Assembly (NCBI RefSeq): GCF_000661915.1
Contig: NZ_CP007509.1
Coordinates: 4,229,501-4,293,500 of the forward strand
Reading direction: 5' to 3'
DNA: 64,000 nt
DNA from: Stutzerimonas decontaminans
Lineage (GTDB): Bacteria > Pseudomonadota > Gammaproteobacteria > Pseudomonadales > Pseudomonadaceae
The position numbers were made by a program, and so were the translations under genes. The notes under the pieces were generated by a model. The model was not told the DNA's origin, made no database searches, and saw only the letters and a list, made by a program, of their open reading frames with translations. Positions 10,010 through 17,775 of this stretch are shown here, piece after piece. Every line of letters starts with the position of its first letter. Positions within the stretch are counted from its first letter, which is position 1.

Positions 10010-11016
10010 ACGTTCAGGGAAGCGTCACTCAGGTTCTGCTGATCGAAGACAGCAGCCAGATCGGCCACGCCCGTCGGGTTGCCCAGCGGCTGGCCGAACA
10101 GCATGGTTTCGACACGACCGATGCCGGGCGCGTCGCCCTGCTGGCTACCGAACTGGGCAGCAACGTACTCAAGCATGCCGGACGCGGCGAGCTGCATCTG
10201 CGCGCCGTGTATGGACGCGAGGGGCGCGGTGTGGAGATCATCGCGGTCGACCGCGGGCCGGGCTTCGACCTCAATCAGTGCCTGACGGACGGCTTTTCCA
10301 CCCGGGGCACTCAGGGCATAGGACTCGGCGCGCTGGCGCGGCAGGCGCAGGTGTTCGACGCCTATTCCGATGCCCGCGGCTCGGTGGTGCTGGCGCAGCT
10401 GTTTCCCCGTGGCGTGCAGCCGCCGCAGTGGCGCTACGGCGTCAGCCAGCATCCCTACCCGGGCGAAACCAGCTGTGGCGACGCCTGGCACCTGGCCTTC
10501 GATGGGCAACGCTGCAGTGCATTGGTCATCGATGGCATCGGCCATGGCGAGCTTGCCCAGCAGGCCGCTCAGGCAGGCACCGTGGCGTTTGCAGAAGCCC
10601 CGCTGGACTCGCCGTTCACACTGTTCAGCAGCATGCACCAGGCGATGAGCGGCAGTCGTGGTGGCGCGGCGGCCATCGCACACTTCGACGGCCAGCGTCA
10701 GGTGCTGGACTTCGCCGGCATCGGCAATATCGGCGCCAGCCTGATTGGTAGCGATGGCTCGCGCGGCCTTGCCTCGCACCCCGGTATCGTCGGCGTGCGC
10801 TTTCGCAAGGCGCATGTTTTCGACTATCCGCTGGGCGAGGCGCGGCTCGTGGTGCTCTACAGCGATGGTCTGCAAACCCGCTGGAACCTGCGCGATTACC
10901 CCGGTCTCGTTCACCGACACCCGGCCATCATCGCCGCACTGTTGCATCGGGACTTCTGCCGCGGTCGCGACGACGTGACCGTGCTGGCACTCAATCTGGA
11001 GGCTCCTCGTGACTGA
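10006..11016 (+). CDS. RsbX-like protein: HATPase (anti-sigma kinase type) fused to a PP2C/SpoIIE phosphatase domain
   Basis: The 336-residue product combines two parts. Residues 1 to about 135 form a GHKL ATPase resembling RsbW/RsbT (ATELGSNVLKHAGRGEL as N box, VDRGPGFD as G1, TQGIGLGALARQ as lid). The C-terminal half is a short PP2C-type phosphatase of the SpoIIE/RsbX kind (SCGDAWHLAF, VIDGIGHGE, LYSDGL and the terminal GRDDVTVLAL with metal-binding aspartates). RsbX removes phosphates from RsbR and RsbS to reset the stressosome, so that is the probable role here. The fused ATPase is not part of Bacillus RsbX. ATG 10006 overlaps the rsbT stop; a GTG at 10000 is an alternative. Confidence 0.85.
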   Translation: MNVQGSVTQVLLIEDSSQIGHARRVAQRLAEQHGFDTTDAGRVALLATELGSNVLKHAGRGELHLRAVYGREGRGVEIIAVDRGPGFDLNQCLTDGFSTRGTQGIGLGALARQAQVFDAYSDARGSVVLAQLFPRGVQPPQWRYGVSQHPYPGETSCGDAWHLAFDGQRCSALVIDGIGHGELAQQAAQAGTVAFAEAPLDSPFTLFSSMHQAMSGSRGGAAAIAHFDGQRQVLDFAGIGNIGASLIGSDGSRGLASHPGIVGVRFRKAHVFDYPLGEARLVVLYSDGLQTRWNLRDYPGLVHRHPAIIAALLHRDFCRGRDDVTVLALNLEAPRD

Positions 11017-11881
11017 CCCGACGCTCCCGGAGTCCGGCGACGCCGGCCAGCTCGAGCAGCTGCGCCGCGAAAACGAATCGCTGCGCGCCGAGCTCGAAGA
11101 AACCAATCAGGGCGTGTTGGCGCTCTATGCGGAGCTCGACACTCAGGCCGAGCAACTGCGCCAGGCCTCGGACCTCAAGAGCCGCTTCCTGTCGTACATG
11201 AGCCACGAGTTCCGCACACCACTGGGCTCGATACTCAGCATCACCCGCCTGCTCAGCGATGAACTGGACGGGCCGTTGAGTGAAGAACAGCATAAACAGG
11301 TGCGCTTCGTCAGCTCAGCCGCCAGCGAACTGAGCGAGATGGTCGATGATTTGCTCGACCTGGCCAAGATCGAGGCCGGACGCGTGAGCATTTCACCGGC
11401 CTGGTTCGACATGCTCGACCTGTTCTCGGCGTTGCGCGGCATGTTTCGCCCCATCGTCGAGGGCTCGACGGTAGACCTCATCTTTGAAGAGCCCGACGGC
11501 ATCCCGCGCCTCTATACCGATGACAAGAAGCTTGCGCAGATTCTGCGCAATTTCATCTCCAACGCCCTGAAGTTCACCCCGCAGGGCGAAGTACGTGTGT
11601 CGGCACGGATGGAGAACCCGCAGCAGGTACGCTTCGCCGTCAGCGATACCGGTATCGGCATCGCCGCCGAACTGCACGACCGCCTCTTCGAAGACTTCGC
11701 CCAGGTGGACTCGCCACTGCAGAAGCGCCTGCGTGGCACCGGCCTCGGCCTGGCACTGTGTAAGCGTTTCGCCGAACTGCTCGGCGGCCGTGTCGGCCTC
11801 GAAAGCGAGCCGGGCAAGGGCTCGGAGTTCTACGTCATCCTTCCTCTAGCGATTCAAGCGGAGCCTTTCGATGGTGCGTGA
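11009..11881 (+). CDS. Soluble sensor histidine kinase of the stressosome operon
   Basis: The 290-residue kinase has no membrane segment and no recognisable PAS or GAF input domain. It starts with a coiled coil (about residues 12-55, Glu/Leu/Arg-rich), then HisKA with the phospho-acceptor His66 in YMSHEFRTPLGS, and HATPase_c with NFISNALKFTPQG, SDTGIGI and GTGLGLALCKRF. With only a coiled coil as input, it probably takes its signal from a protein partner; the adjacent stressosome proteins are the natural candidates, which is an inference. The start is GTG 11009, preceded by GGAGG; it overlaps the phosphatase gene by eight bases and the next gene by eleven. Confidence 0.9.
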   Translation: MTDPTLPESGDAGQLEQLRRENESLRAELEETNQGVLALYAELDTQAEQLRQASDLKSRFLSYMSHEFRTPLGSILSITRLLSDELDGPLSEEQHKQVRFVSSAASELSEMVDDLLDLAKIEAGRVSISPAWFDMLDLFSALRGMFRPIVEGSTVDLIFEEPDGIPRLYTDDKKLAQILRNFISNALKFTPQGEVRVSARMENPQQVRFAVSDTGIGIAAELHDRLFEDFAQVDSPLQKRLRGTGLGLALCKRFAELLGGRVGLESEPGKGSEFYVILPLAIQAEPFDGA

Positions 11882-13820
11882 CAACCGCCTGCTGATCGTC
11901 GACGACAACGCCACCACGCGCTACGCGATGCGCCGGGTGCTGGAACGCCACGGCTATCAGGTGCTGGAAGCCGGAACCGGTAGCGAAGGACTGGAACTGG
12001 TCGCCAACGCCGCGCCAGATGCGCTGATTCTCGACGTCAACCTGCCGGACATGAGCGGCTTCGACATCGCCCGCCAGCTGCGCGCCGATCCAAGCACCGC
12101 TCTGCTGCCGCTGATACACGTTTCAGCCGCCTCCATCGAGACCAACGACATCATTACCGGCCTCGATGCTGGCGGCGATGCCTACCTGATTCACCCAGTC
12201 GATCCCGACGTGCTGCTGGCGACGCTACGCACGTTGCTGCGGGTGCGCGATACCGAACGCGCGTTGCGTGACAGCGAGGCGCGCTTCCGGGAAATCTTCT
12301 TCCATGTCGCCGCGCCCATCGCGGTGCTCGACGCCGAACTGCAGCTGCATGAATGCAATCATGCGTTCGAACTGCTGGTCGGTACCGTCGGCCCGTCCGC
12401 GCCTCTGTCGCAAAGCTTCGCCGCTGGGCAGGAGGCTGTACTCGCCGAATTACGCGCGCATCTGCAGGCAGGCGACCGATGGCACACGCCGCTGCAGATG
12501 CAGGTCAACGGCGAGACCCGCGAGACCGAATGGCAGATATCGCCGTACCGCGCACAGGGTCTTGGCCTGGTGTTCGTTGAGGACGTAACCGAACAGCGGC
12601 TGCGCGAGCGCGTCCAACGGCAGAGAATCGCGACCACCACCAGCCAGCTCGCCCATGAAGTCGCCGAACGAGCACGCACCGAAGAGCAGCTGCTGCAGGC
12701 GCAGAAAATGGACGCTCTGGGCAAGCTCACCGGCGGTATTGCCCACGACTTCAACAACCTGCTCACGGGCATCATCACCGGCATCGAGCTGATGAAACAG
12801 CGCATCATCGAGGGTCGCGCCGACAGCGTGCTGCGCTTTGCCGATGCATCGCTCAGCTCGGCGCGCAGTGCGGCGTCACTGACCAATCGCCTGCTGGCGT
12901 TTGCCCGCAAACAGCCGCTCGATGCCCGGGCGCTGGACCTCAACGAGCGCATCCGCTCACTGGAGGACCTGCTACGGCGTACGATCGGCGAACGCATCAG
13001 GCTGACGTTCCACTTCACCGCCGAGCCCGCGGTGGCGCGGGTAGACGTCAGCCAGTTCGAAAGTGCCCTGCTCAACCTGGTGATCAACGCCCGCGATGCG
13101 CTACCCGAAGGCGGGCATATTCGCATCAGTACCTTCGCATCGGATGCCAGCCAGAAGCCGGAGCTCGCGGCCGGGCGCTACATCGGTTTGTGCGTGAGCG
13201 ATGACGGCACAGGCATCGAGCCCGGCGTGCTGGACAAGGTGTTCGACCCCTTTTTCACCACCAAGCCCCAAGGGCGTGGCACTGGGCTGGGTCTGTCGAG
13301 CATCTACGGGTTCGCCCTGCAGTCGGGCGGCGACGCGAGCATCCGCAGCACGCTTGGCGCGGGAACCGAAGTCACCCTGCTGCTGCCCGCCGGCGACGGC
13401 GAACAGACAGCGACGCCCACCGCGACGCTCGATAGCGCAATCCGCCTGGTTGGCCATGAACATGTGCTGGTGGTGGAGGATATGCCCAGCGTGCGAATGC
13501 TGATCGCCGAGACGCTTATCGAGGCCGGCTACCGCTGCAGCCAGGCGGGCGATGTGGAAACCGCCCAGTCGCTGCTTGAGGCCGACCCATCAATCGATCT
13601 GCTACTGACTGACGTCGGGCTACCCCGCCTATCCGGCCGCCAGCTGGCCGAGTGGGCACGCCGCGAGCGCCCGACACTGCCAGTGGTGCTGATGACCGGC
13701 TATGCGGAGAACGCATCCAGTCGCGAGGGCTTCGTCGATGAGCGCATGGAACTGGTGCTCAAGCCGTTCGAGGGCGCAGACCTGCTGATCAAGATCCGCG
13801 GCTTGCTCGACGAAACCTGA
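11871..13820 (+). CDS. Hybrid histidine kinase REC-PAS-HisKA-HATPase-REC
   Basis: This 649-residue cytoplasmic protein is a phosphorelay hub. Domain order is: receiver 1 (residues 1-125, phospho-Asp55 in LILDVNLPDMSG), PAS-like region (about 135-250, starting SEARFREIFFHVAAPIAVLD), a coiled linker, HisKA with the acceptor His in GGIAHDFNNLL, HATPase_c (LLNLVINARDALPEGG, SDDGTGI, GTGLGLSSIYGF), and receiver 2 (EHVLVVEDMPSVR, LLTDVGLPRLSG). It probably receives phosphate from the kinase encoded by the preceding overlapping gene. There is no DNA-binding or GGDEF output domain, so the final output acts through another protein. The C-terminal half resembles the truncated gene at the left edge. ATG 11871 follows GGAG. 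Confidence 0.93.
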   Translation: MVRDNRLLIVDDNATTRYAMRRVLERHGYQVLEAGTGSEGLELVANAAPDALILDVNLPDMSGFDIARQLRADPSTALLPLIHVSAASIETNDIITGLDAGGDAYLIHPVDPDVLLATLRTLLRVRDTERALRDSEARFREIFFHVAAPIAVLDAELQLHECNHAFELLVGTVGPSAPLSQSFAAGQEAVLAELRAHLQAGDRWHTPLQMQVNGETRETEWQISPYRAQGLGLVFVEDVTEQRLRERVQRQRIATTTSQLAHEVAERARTEEQLLQAQKMDALGKLTGGIAHDFNNLLTGIITGIELMKQRIIEGRADSVLRFADASLSSARSAASLTNRLLAFARKQPLDARALDLNERIRSLEDLLRRTIGERIRLTFHFTAEPAVARVDVSQFESALLNLVINARDALPEGGHIRISTFASDASQKPELAAGRYIGLCVSDDGTGIEPGVLDKVFDPFFTTKPQGRGTGLGLSSIYGFALQSGGDASIRSTLGAGTEVTLLLPAGDGEQTATPTATLDSAIRLVGHEHVLVVEDMPSVRMLIAETLIEAGYRCSQAGDVETAQSLLEADPSIDLLLTDVGLPRLSGRQLAEWARRERPTLPVVLMTGYAENASSREGFVDERMELVLKPFEGADLLIKIRGLLDET

Positions 13821-13894
13821 TAGTGCCGAAAAGCCATCCGCCGCCGCTCCGCCGACATGCACGCATCAGGCTGATGGCGCTTTTCTCGGGGCAA

Positions 13895-14003
13895 CAAAAA
13901 ACCCGCCGAAGCGGGTTCTTTCTGACCGTACCGAATCCTTCCGGCTGCCTTCCTGGCGGTGGTCGATCATCCGTGATCCTGAGCGCATCCTGCGCGTCAG
14001 AGT
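13895..14003 (-). ncRNA. Rsm-family (RsmX/Y/Z-type) CsrA/RsmA-sequestering small RNA, copy A
   Basis: Read leftward, this ~109-nt segment folds into four consecutive short hairpins, each with GGA in the loop: 13983-13995 (GCGC-AGGAT-GCGC), 13965-13978 (GATCA-CGGA-TGATC), 13947-13957 (GCC-AGGAA-GGC) and 13931-13944 (CCGGAAGGATTCGG). An intrinsic terminator follows (stem AACCCGC, loop TTCG, then six Ts). GGA-in-loop hairpins are the binding sites by which Rsm RNAs titrate RsmA/CsrA. A GacA-type palindrome lies about 65 bases upstream of the inferred start. A second, similar copy sits at 14884-14991. The 5' end is inferred from an AT-rich -10-like element and is approximate. Confidence 0.85.
13900..13920. 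terminator. Bidirectional terminator: stressosome operon and Rsm RNA copy A
   Basis: The stem AACCCGC/GCGGGTT with a four-base loop is followed by TTTTTT on the minus strand, where it ends the small RNA. On the plus strand it is followed by CTTTCT and can also end the operon that stops at 13820. Confidence 0.8.
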
Positions 14004-14058
14004 GGGTGCAGATTAATCACATTGATGCAGGCCCTAAAGAGCCGATGACGGCGTTTCT

Positions 14059-14076
14059 TGTAAGCCTTTTGCTATA
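14059..14076 (-). promoter_or_regulatory. GacA-type upstream activating sequence for Rsm RNA copy A
   Basis: On the minus strand this reads TATAGCAAAAGGCTTACA. One half (GCTTACA) is a perfect match to the GacA site TGTAAGCNNNNGCTTACA and the other half is degenerate. The same element, with one base changed, precedes copy B at the same distance (centre about 65 bases from the inferred transcript start). Confidence 0.7.
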
Positions 14077-14328
14077 CCGAAGCCAACACAGCGTTCTGCG
14101 GCGCCAGGCAAACCTCACGCTGGAAGCCACCAGGGCTTTCCGGGCACGGTCACAGGAGGACGGTGCTTCAAAAACTAATAATTATCGCCAAGCAGCTTTT
14201 TTGGAATAATTTATTTAGGCCGTGTTATCCGCACACAATATTGATAACTAACAGCTAGTTAAGCCTGAAATAAACTGAAAAAAGCAATTATCAGCTGACG
14301 CGGATTGAGCACAAACAAAAGATAAAAC

Positions 14329-14356
14329 TGTACATATAGTTAAATGTGCGTATATT
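14329..14356 (+). promoter_or_regulatory. Putative sigma-70 promoter of the cold-shock gene, with long 5' leader
   Basis: TGTACA at 14329-14334 and TATATT at 14351-14356 are 16 bases apart. Transcription from here would give a leader of about 137 bases before the csp start codon, like the long thermosensitive leaders of cspA-type genes. The rest of the 14077-14499 gap is AT-rich and holds no gene that I can support. Confidence 0.5.
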
Positions 14357-14499
14357 CGCCCCCACTGCTTCGCAATTAACACTTCGACACCCGGCATGAT
14401 GTTTCTGTTTCATCTCCTCGGTTCGTTTTGCTTCTCGCTTCTCAGTCTCGGCGCTGAATGCTTCAGTGCTGCAGCCTTCAAACAACCTGGGAGATACTC

Positions 14500-14712
14500 A
14501 TGTCTACTCGTCAAAATGGCACAGTCAAGTGGTTCAACGATGAAAAAGGTTTCGGCTTTATCACGCCGACCGATGGTAGCGAAGATCTTTTCGTTCATTA
14601 TCGTTCAATCGAAAGCACGGGCTTCAAAAGCCTGAGCGAAGGCCAAGCGGTCTCTTTCATGGCTACTAAAGGCCAGAAAGGGATGCAGGCCGATCAGGTT
14701 CAAGTCTCCTAA
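14500..14712 (+). CDS. CspA-family cold-shock protein
   Basis: This 70-residue single-domain protein binds single-stranded RNA/DNA and acts as an RNA chaperone. The RNP1-type motif KGFGFITP and the RNP2-type motif DLFVHYRSI are both present, after the usual [12 protein letters not shown] start. ATG 14500 follows GGGAGA at good spacing. The gene has its own promoter and terminator and lies between the two leftward Rsm-type RNAs, so transcription converges on its 3' side with copy B. Whether it is cold-induced cannot be told from sequence. Confidence 0.95.
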   Translation: MSTRQNGTVKWFNDEKGFGFITPTDGSEDLFVHYRSIESTGFKSLSEGQAVSFMATKGQKGMQADQVQVS

Positions 14713-14724
14713 GACGCCTGATAT

Positions 14725-14758
14725 AAAAAAGCCCCGCTTCGGCGGGGCTTTTTTTTTG
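14725..14758 (+). terminator. Intrinsic terminator of the cold-shock gene
   Basis: A GC-rich stem (AAAAGCCCCGC, loop TTCG, GCGGGGCTTTT) is followed by eight or more Ts, directly after the csp stop codon. It is A/T-flanked on both sides and so could work in both directions. Confidence 0.93.
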
Positions 14759-14883
14759 TGCGCAATATTTAGCAGCGCGTGTTCCAAGCGGGACGAACGC
14801 AATTGAAGACATTTGCCCTGAAGCCACAGGGGTCAAATGACGATATCCCGATGCTGCAGCGAAATCCGTTTCGGCCAGAAAAG

Positions 14884-14991
14884 CAAAAACCCGCCGAAGC
14901 GGGTTTTTTCTGACCTTTCCGAAGTCCCTTCGAGTGCCGTCCTGGCGATGGTCGATCTTCCTGATCCTGAGCACGTCCTGTGCTTCAGAGC
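14884..14991 (-). ncRNA. Rsm-family (RsmX/Y/Z-type) CsrA/RsmA-sequestering small RNA, copy B
   Basis: Leftward ~108-nt RNA with four perfect hairpins presenting GGA: 14971-14983 (GCAC-AGGAC-GTGC), 14954-14966 (GATC-AGGAA-GATC), 14936-14946 (GCC-AGGAC-GGC) and 14920-14932 (CGAAG-GGA-CTTCG). It ends in a terminator (AACCCGC, TTCG, GCGGGTT and a T-run). Compared with copy A several stems differ on both strands while pairing is kept (GCGC/GCGC versus GCAC/GTGC), which supports selection on RNA structure. A GacA-type element lies upstream. The 496-base gap between csp and the next gene (14713-15208) holds this RNA, its control region and nothing else I can identify. Confidence 0.87.
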
Positions 14992-15047
14992 GGGTGTAGA
15001 TTAATTACCTGCTGCAGACTACAAAAGCGGCGAACACCGCACCTTCT

Positions 15048-15065
15048 TGTAAGCCTTTCGCTATA
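15048..15065 (-). promoter_or_regulatory. GacA-type upstream activating sequence for Rsm RNA copy B
   Basis: The minus strand reads TATAGCGAAAGGCTTACA, the same element as upstream of copy A with one changed base. It contains the perfect half-site GCTTACA and is centred about 65 bases before the inferred transcript start. Confidence 0.7.
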
Positions 15066-15208
15066 CCTCCGCGCCATGGGGAACTTTTGCATTTGCCCAT
15101 GCCGGCTGCGGAAGCGCCCAAATCCTTTTGCTGGTCTCTGGCCTTGCGTTCTGGAAGCAGCTGTTCGCCGCCACAAGGGCTCGCGTATCGCCCCCATCCG
15201 ATACCCTG

Positions 15209-16420
15209 TTAGTCCTTGTCCAGATCAACCAGTGGCTCGTTGCGTATCTCGGTATCACGGCCGGCCTGCAGCGCAGCGATCTGTTTGCGTGCAGCATCCA
15301 CTGCGGCGCTATCGGCCAACAGTTCGTAGCTCACCCGAAAGTGCTTCTGCTCGCCCGGCTCGATCGTCGGCACCAGCCCCAGCGGCCTTTGATAGCGGCG
15401 GTTGTAGGAATAGCTGGTGCCTGGTTCCAGGCCGGTCACGTAGCCTTGCTTCTCGGTATCGGTGTTCTTCCACAGTGAGAACACCGGCAGCTCGGCGGTA
15501 TTGAAGCCGACGCTGACACCAAGGTTGCCGGCCCGGTTGTGCAGCATGGTCAGGGTCTGGCCCTGCTCGTCCGCATAGGGCACCACGTTGAACACCGTCT
15601 CGTCGTAGTCCCTGCTCGGCCCGCGGTAATGCTGCCAGTCGGCCAGCTCTTTGGTCGCGCGGGCGTTGAACGGAGAAACCTGCTTGACCGGCGCCACGAA
15701 CCGCGCGCCCTCCTCCAACAGTGGCGTACCGAAATTGGTGTGGTATAGCACCTGGTATTCCTTGGCGTAGTCGCCCTGGTTGGTCAGCGTATCGTGCAAC
15801 GAGAAGCCAGCACGCCCCGGCTCGGTGCTGAGCTCGGTGAGAATCGCGAAGTCGAGTTTCTTGAAGGCCTTCTCCTGCAGTTCGCCGCGCAGGCGAATGG
15901 CATAAGGCGGCTTCTCGTCTATCTGCAGCACCACCCGCGAGGCCGGAATGTTGGCCGCACGGCCATGCAGCGTGAGCAGTTCGCCGTTGTCCTCGCCGGG
16001 GTGGCCGACCCATTCGAAGCCGCAGCGGGTCACCAGCTCGTTGAAGCCCTCGAGCCAGCCCAGCCCGCCACGCCCGTTGAGCTCGATGAAGGCTGGATTG
16101 ACCACTTCATCCACCGGCGAATCCCAGCCCAGGCGTACATCGCCAGCCACCGCTTCCAGCACGTTCATGCCGCGTGTGGGCACGACGATCATGCGCATGC
16201 TGCCATTGTCGATCTCGATCAGGCTGACGCCTTCTTGCCGGCCGCCATGCAAGGTACGCATGCTGACCGAGAATGGCGTCGGCGCGTCGATGCCCAGCTC
16301 TTCGCTGGTGATGCGCCAGTTCTTCGCCGGCTTGTTGTGGTCGATCAGCACCTGTTCCCAGGCCATGGCAGGGGTGGCCAGGCAGATGCCCAGGCCGAGG
16401 AGAAGCTGCAAACGGGTCAT
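15209..16420 (-). CDS. Exported DUF4432-family (aldose-1-epimerase-like) protein
   Basis: This 403-residue protein begins with a signal peptide (MTRLQLLLGLGICLATPAMA, cleavage after about residue 20), so it is probably periplasmic. The rest is one beta-rich domain of the galactose-mutarotase-like superfamily, with IDNGSMRMIVVPTRGMNVLE and LHGRAANIPAS typical of DUF4432. Proteins of this fold bind sugars and often epimerise the anomeric carbon, but the reaction of this family is not established. It stands alone; neither neighbour suggests a pathway. Confidence 0.75.
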   Translation of the reverse strand: MTRLQLLLGLGICLATPAMAWEQVLIDHNKPAKNWRITSEELGIDAPTPFSVSMRTLHGGRQEGVSLIEIDNGSMRMIVVPTRGMNVLEAVAGDVRLGWDSPVDEVVNPAFIELNGRGGLGWLEGFNELVTRCGFEWVGHPGEDNGELLTLHGRAANIPASRVVLQIDEKPPYAIRLRGELQEKAFKKLDFAILTELSTEPGRAGFSLHDTLTNQGDYAKEYQVLYHTNFGTPLLEEGARFVAPVKQVSPFNARATKELADWQHYRGPSRDYDETVFNVVPYADEQGQTLTMLHNRAGNLGVSVGFNTAELPVFSLWKNTDTEKQGYVTGLEPGTSYSYNRRYQRPLGLVPTIEPGEQKHFRVSYELLADSAAVDAARKQIAALQAGRDTEIRNEPLVDLDKD

Positions 16421-16549
16421 GGGGATTCCCTTTGTTGTTATGACTCCTGCTCAAGGTAGCTGAAACGTTTCATCTGGCAAGCCAAAGCGGTTGCTGGATG
16501 ACCGAAGGCAGCGGAACGCGTGTCTGGAACGATGACAGCTGAGTGACTT

Positions 16550-17110
16550 TCAGCCTTTGGTGTAGCGACTCGGCTGCCAGTAGCCGGTGAGCAGCGGCAG
16601 CGCGGGACCACGCCAGCCGCGCTGACGAAGCTGCCGTGCGATCAACGCATTCATGATCCTGTGCCCCATCAGCAACACACTTGCATTGGCCTCAGCCAGT
16701 TCGATCAATCGATCGGCCGCGGCGCTGGCACGCTCGGTTGCTTCATGAACAGGCTCGGTATGGCTGGCGAAACCAAAGAACCAGGCCGTGCGGAACGTCA
16801 GGCGCCAGAAGCGCGACGGCAACAGCGGCAGGCCCCACTCCGGGTATGGCAGGTGCGGCTCGGCGAATAGCGGATCAGGCACCTCGCAGCAGTCGCATTC
16901 CAGATACGAGCGCGATTCGATGCAGCGCTGCACGGAGCTACAGGCCACGATGCCAACCGAGCCCGCCAGCGCGACCAGGCTGTCCGGCCGCTCGGCGGCG
17001 ACGACATCGGCGGCGTTGTAGCGCTCGACCCAGGTTTTCATGCCGACCGGCGTACTCCAGCGCGCCACGCCGTGGTCGGGTCTACCGTGCCGCACGAGGA
17101 TGATCTGCAT
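16550..17110 (-). CDS. Histidine phosphatase family protein (phosphoglycerate-mutase-like)
   Basis: The 186-residue protein carries the family signature at the N-terminus (IILVRHGRPDH, His8 the likely phospho-acceptor) and a second conserved His in VLLMGHRIMNALIARQL near the C-terminus, which is consistent with an active phosphatase. The substrate may be a phospho-sugar, a nucleotide or a protein and cannot be told. It lies alone between the DUF4432 gene and the HPF-like gene, all leftward but separated by more than 100 bases. Confidence 0.85.
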   Translation of the reverse strand: MQIILVRHGRPDHGVARWSTPVGMKTWVERYNAADVVAAERPDSLVALAGSVGIVACSSVQRCIESRSYLECDCCEVPDPLFAEPHLPYPEWGLPLLPSRFWRLTFRTAWFFGFASHTEPVHEATERASAAADRLIELAEANASVLLMGHRIMNALIARQLRQRGWRGPALPLLTGYWQPSRYTKG

Positions 17111-17221
17111 TTAACTACCGGATACGCAGGGCTGGTCCGCCAAAGCATCGGCCTAGCGGCAAGCAGACAGGGAAATGGAGGCGGTGTGTATCGCCCCGGC
17201 ACGTAGCCGGGGGCGATGGGG

Positions 17222-17644
17222 TCACCTGTCCAGCTCGTCCTGCTTTTCCAGAAATTCTTCTTCGAGCATCGCATCCTTGACGGCCTGGGGCTGCTCGTCG
17301 AGCAGCGGATCGTTCAGCTCTCCACTGGACAGCACACGGGTGTCCAGCTTGCCCATCAGATGCTCCAGCGCGTGCTGCATCTTGTCCGCGGCGCCATCGA
17401 CAGCGAGCTGCAAAGACTCAGCCTTGTGCGTCACCGACACGGCCTGATGACCTTTGGGGCGAGCCTCGATCTGGCAACGCTTGTCATCGGCACCAGCCTT
17501 TTGCGCGTTCTCGTCGCTGATATGAACTTCGACTCGAGTGAGAAAATCATCGAAGCGCTCGAGCCGATCCTCTACGGTCGTGCCGACCCACTCGTGCAGC
17601 TCGACACTGCCGGGAATGTGGTTGCTATTGACTTGAACATGCAT
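17222..17644 (-). CDS. HPF/RaiA-family ribosome-associated protein
   Basis: The 140-residue protein resembles the S30AE/HPF family that binds the ribosomal decoding region and promotes hibernation. It has a VQVNSNHIPGS start, the beta-strand VEVHISDENAQKAGADDKRC and the basic stretch IEARPKGHQAVSVTHKAESL. The C-terminal 35 residues are acidic and rich in Glu, Asp and Leu, unlike the short tail of classical HPF. It is distinct from the housekeeping hpf usually found beside rpoN. CAGGAG precedes the ATG. A stress role is an inference from the family. Confidence 0.75.
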   Translation of the reverse strand: MHVQVNSNHIPGSVELHEWVGTTVEDRLERFDDFLTRVEVHISDENAQKAGADDKRCQIEARPKGHQAVSVTHKAESLQLAVDGAADKMQHALEHLMGKLDTRVLSSGELNDPLLDEQPQAVKDAMLEEEFLEKQDELDR

Positions 17645-17775
17645 ACGACTACTCCTGATAGATGACGTACCTACTAGGCTTCGAGGCGTGCGCGCCGGCG
17701 AGGTTCAGGTGCTTCGTCCGGTTGCGAACCAGCGAGCCGGCTGCAGGTCGCAAAAAACCTGATTCTTCGGGTCGG

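Noticed and set aside
13823..14209. Plus-strand open frame of 128 codons downstream of the hybrid kinase
   Set aside because: It runs through the terminator and the antisense of the Rsm-type RNA and shows no protein-like composition or ribosome-binding site.
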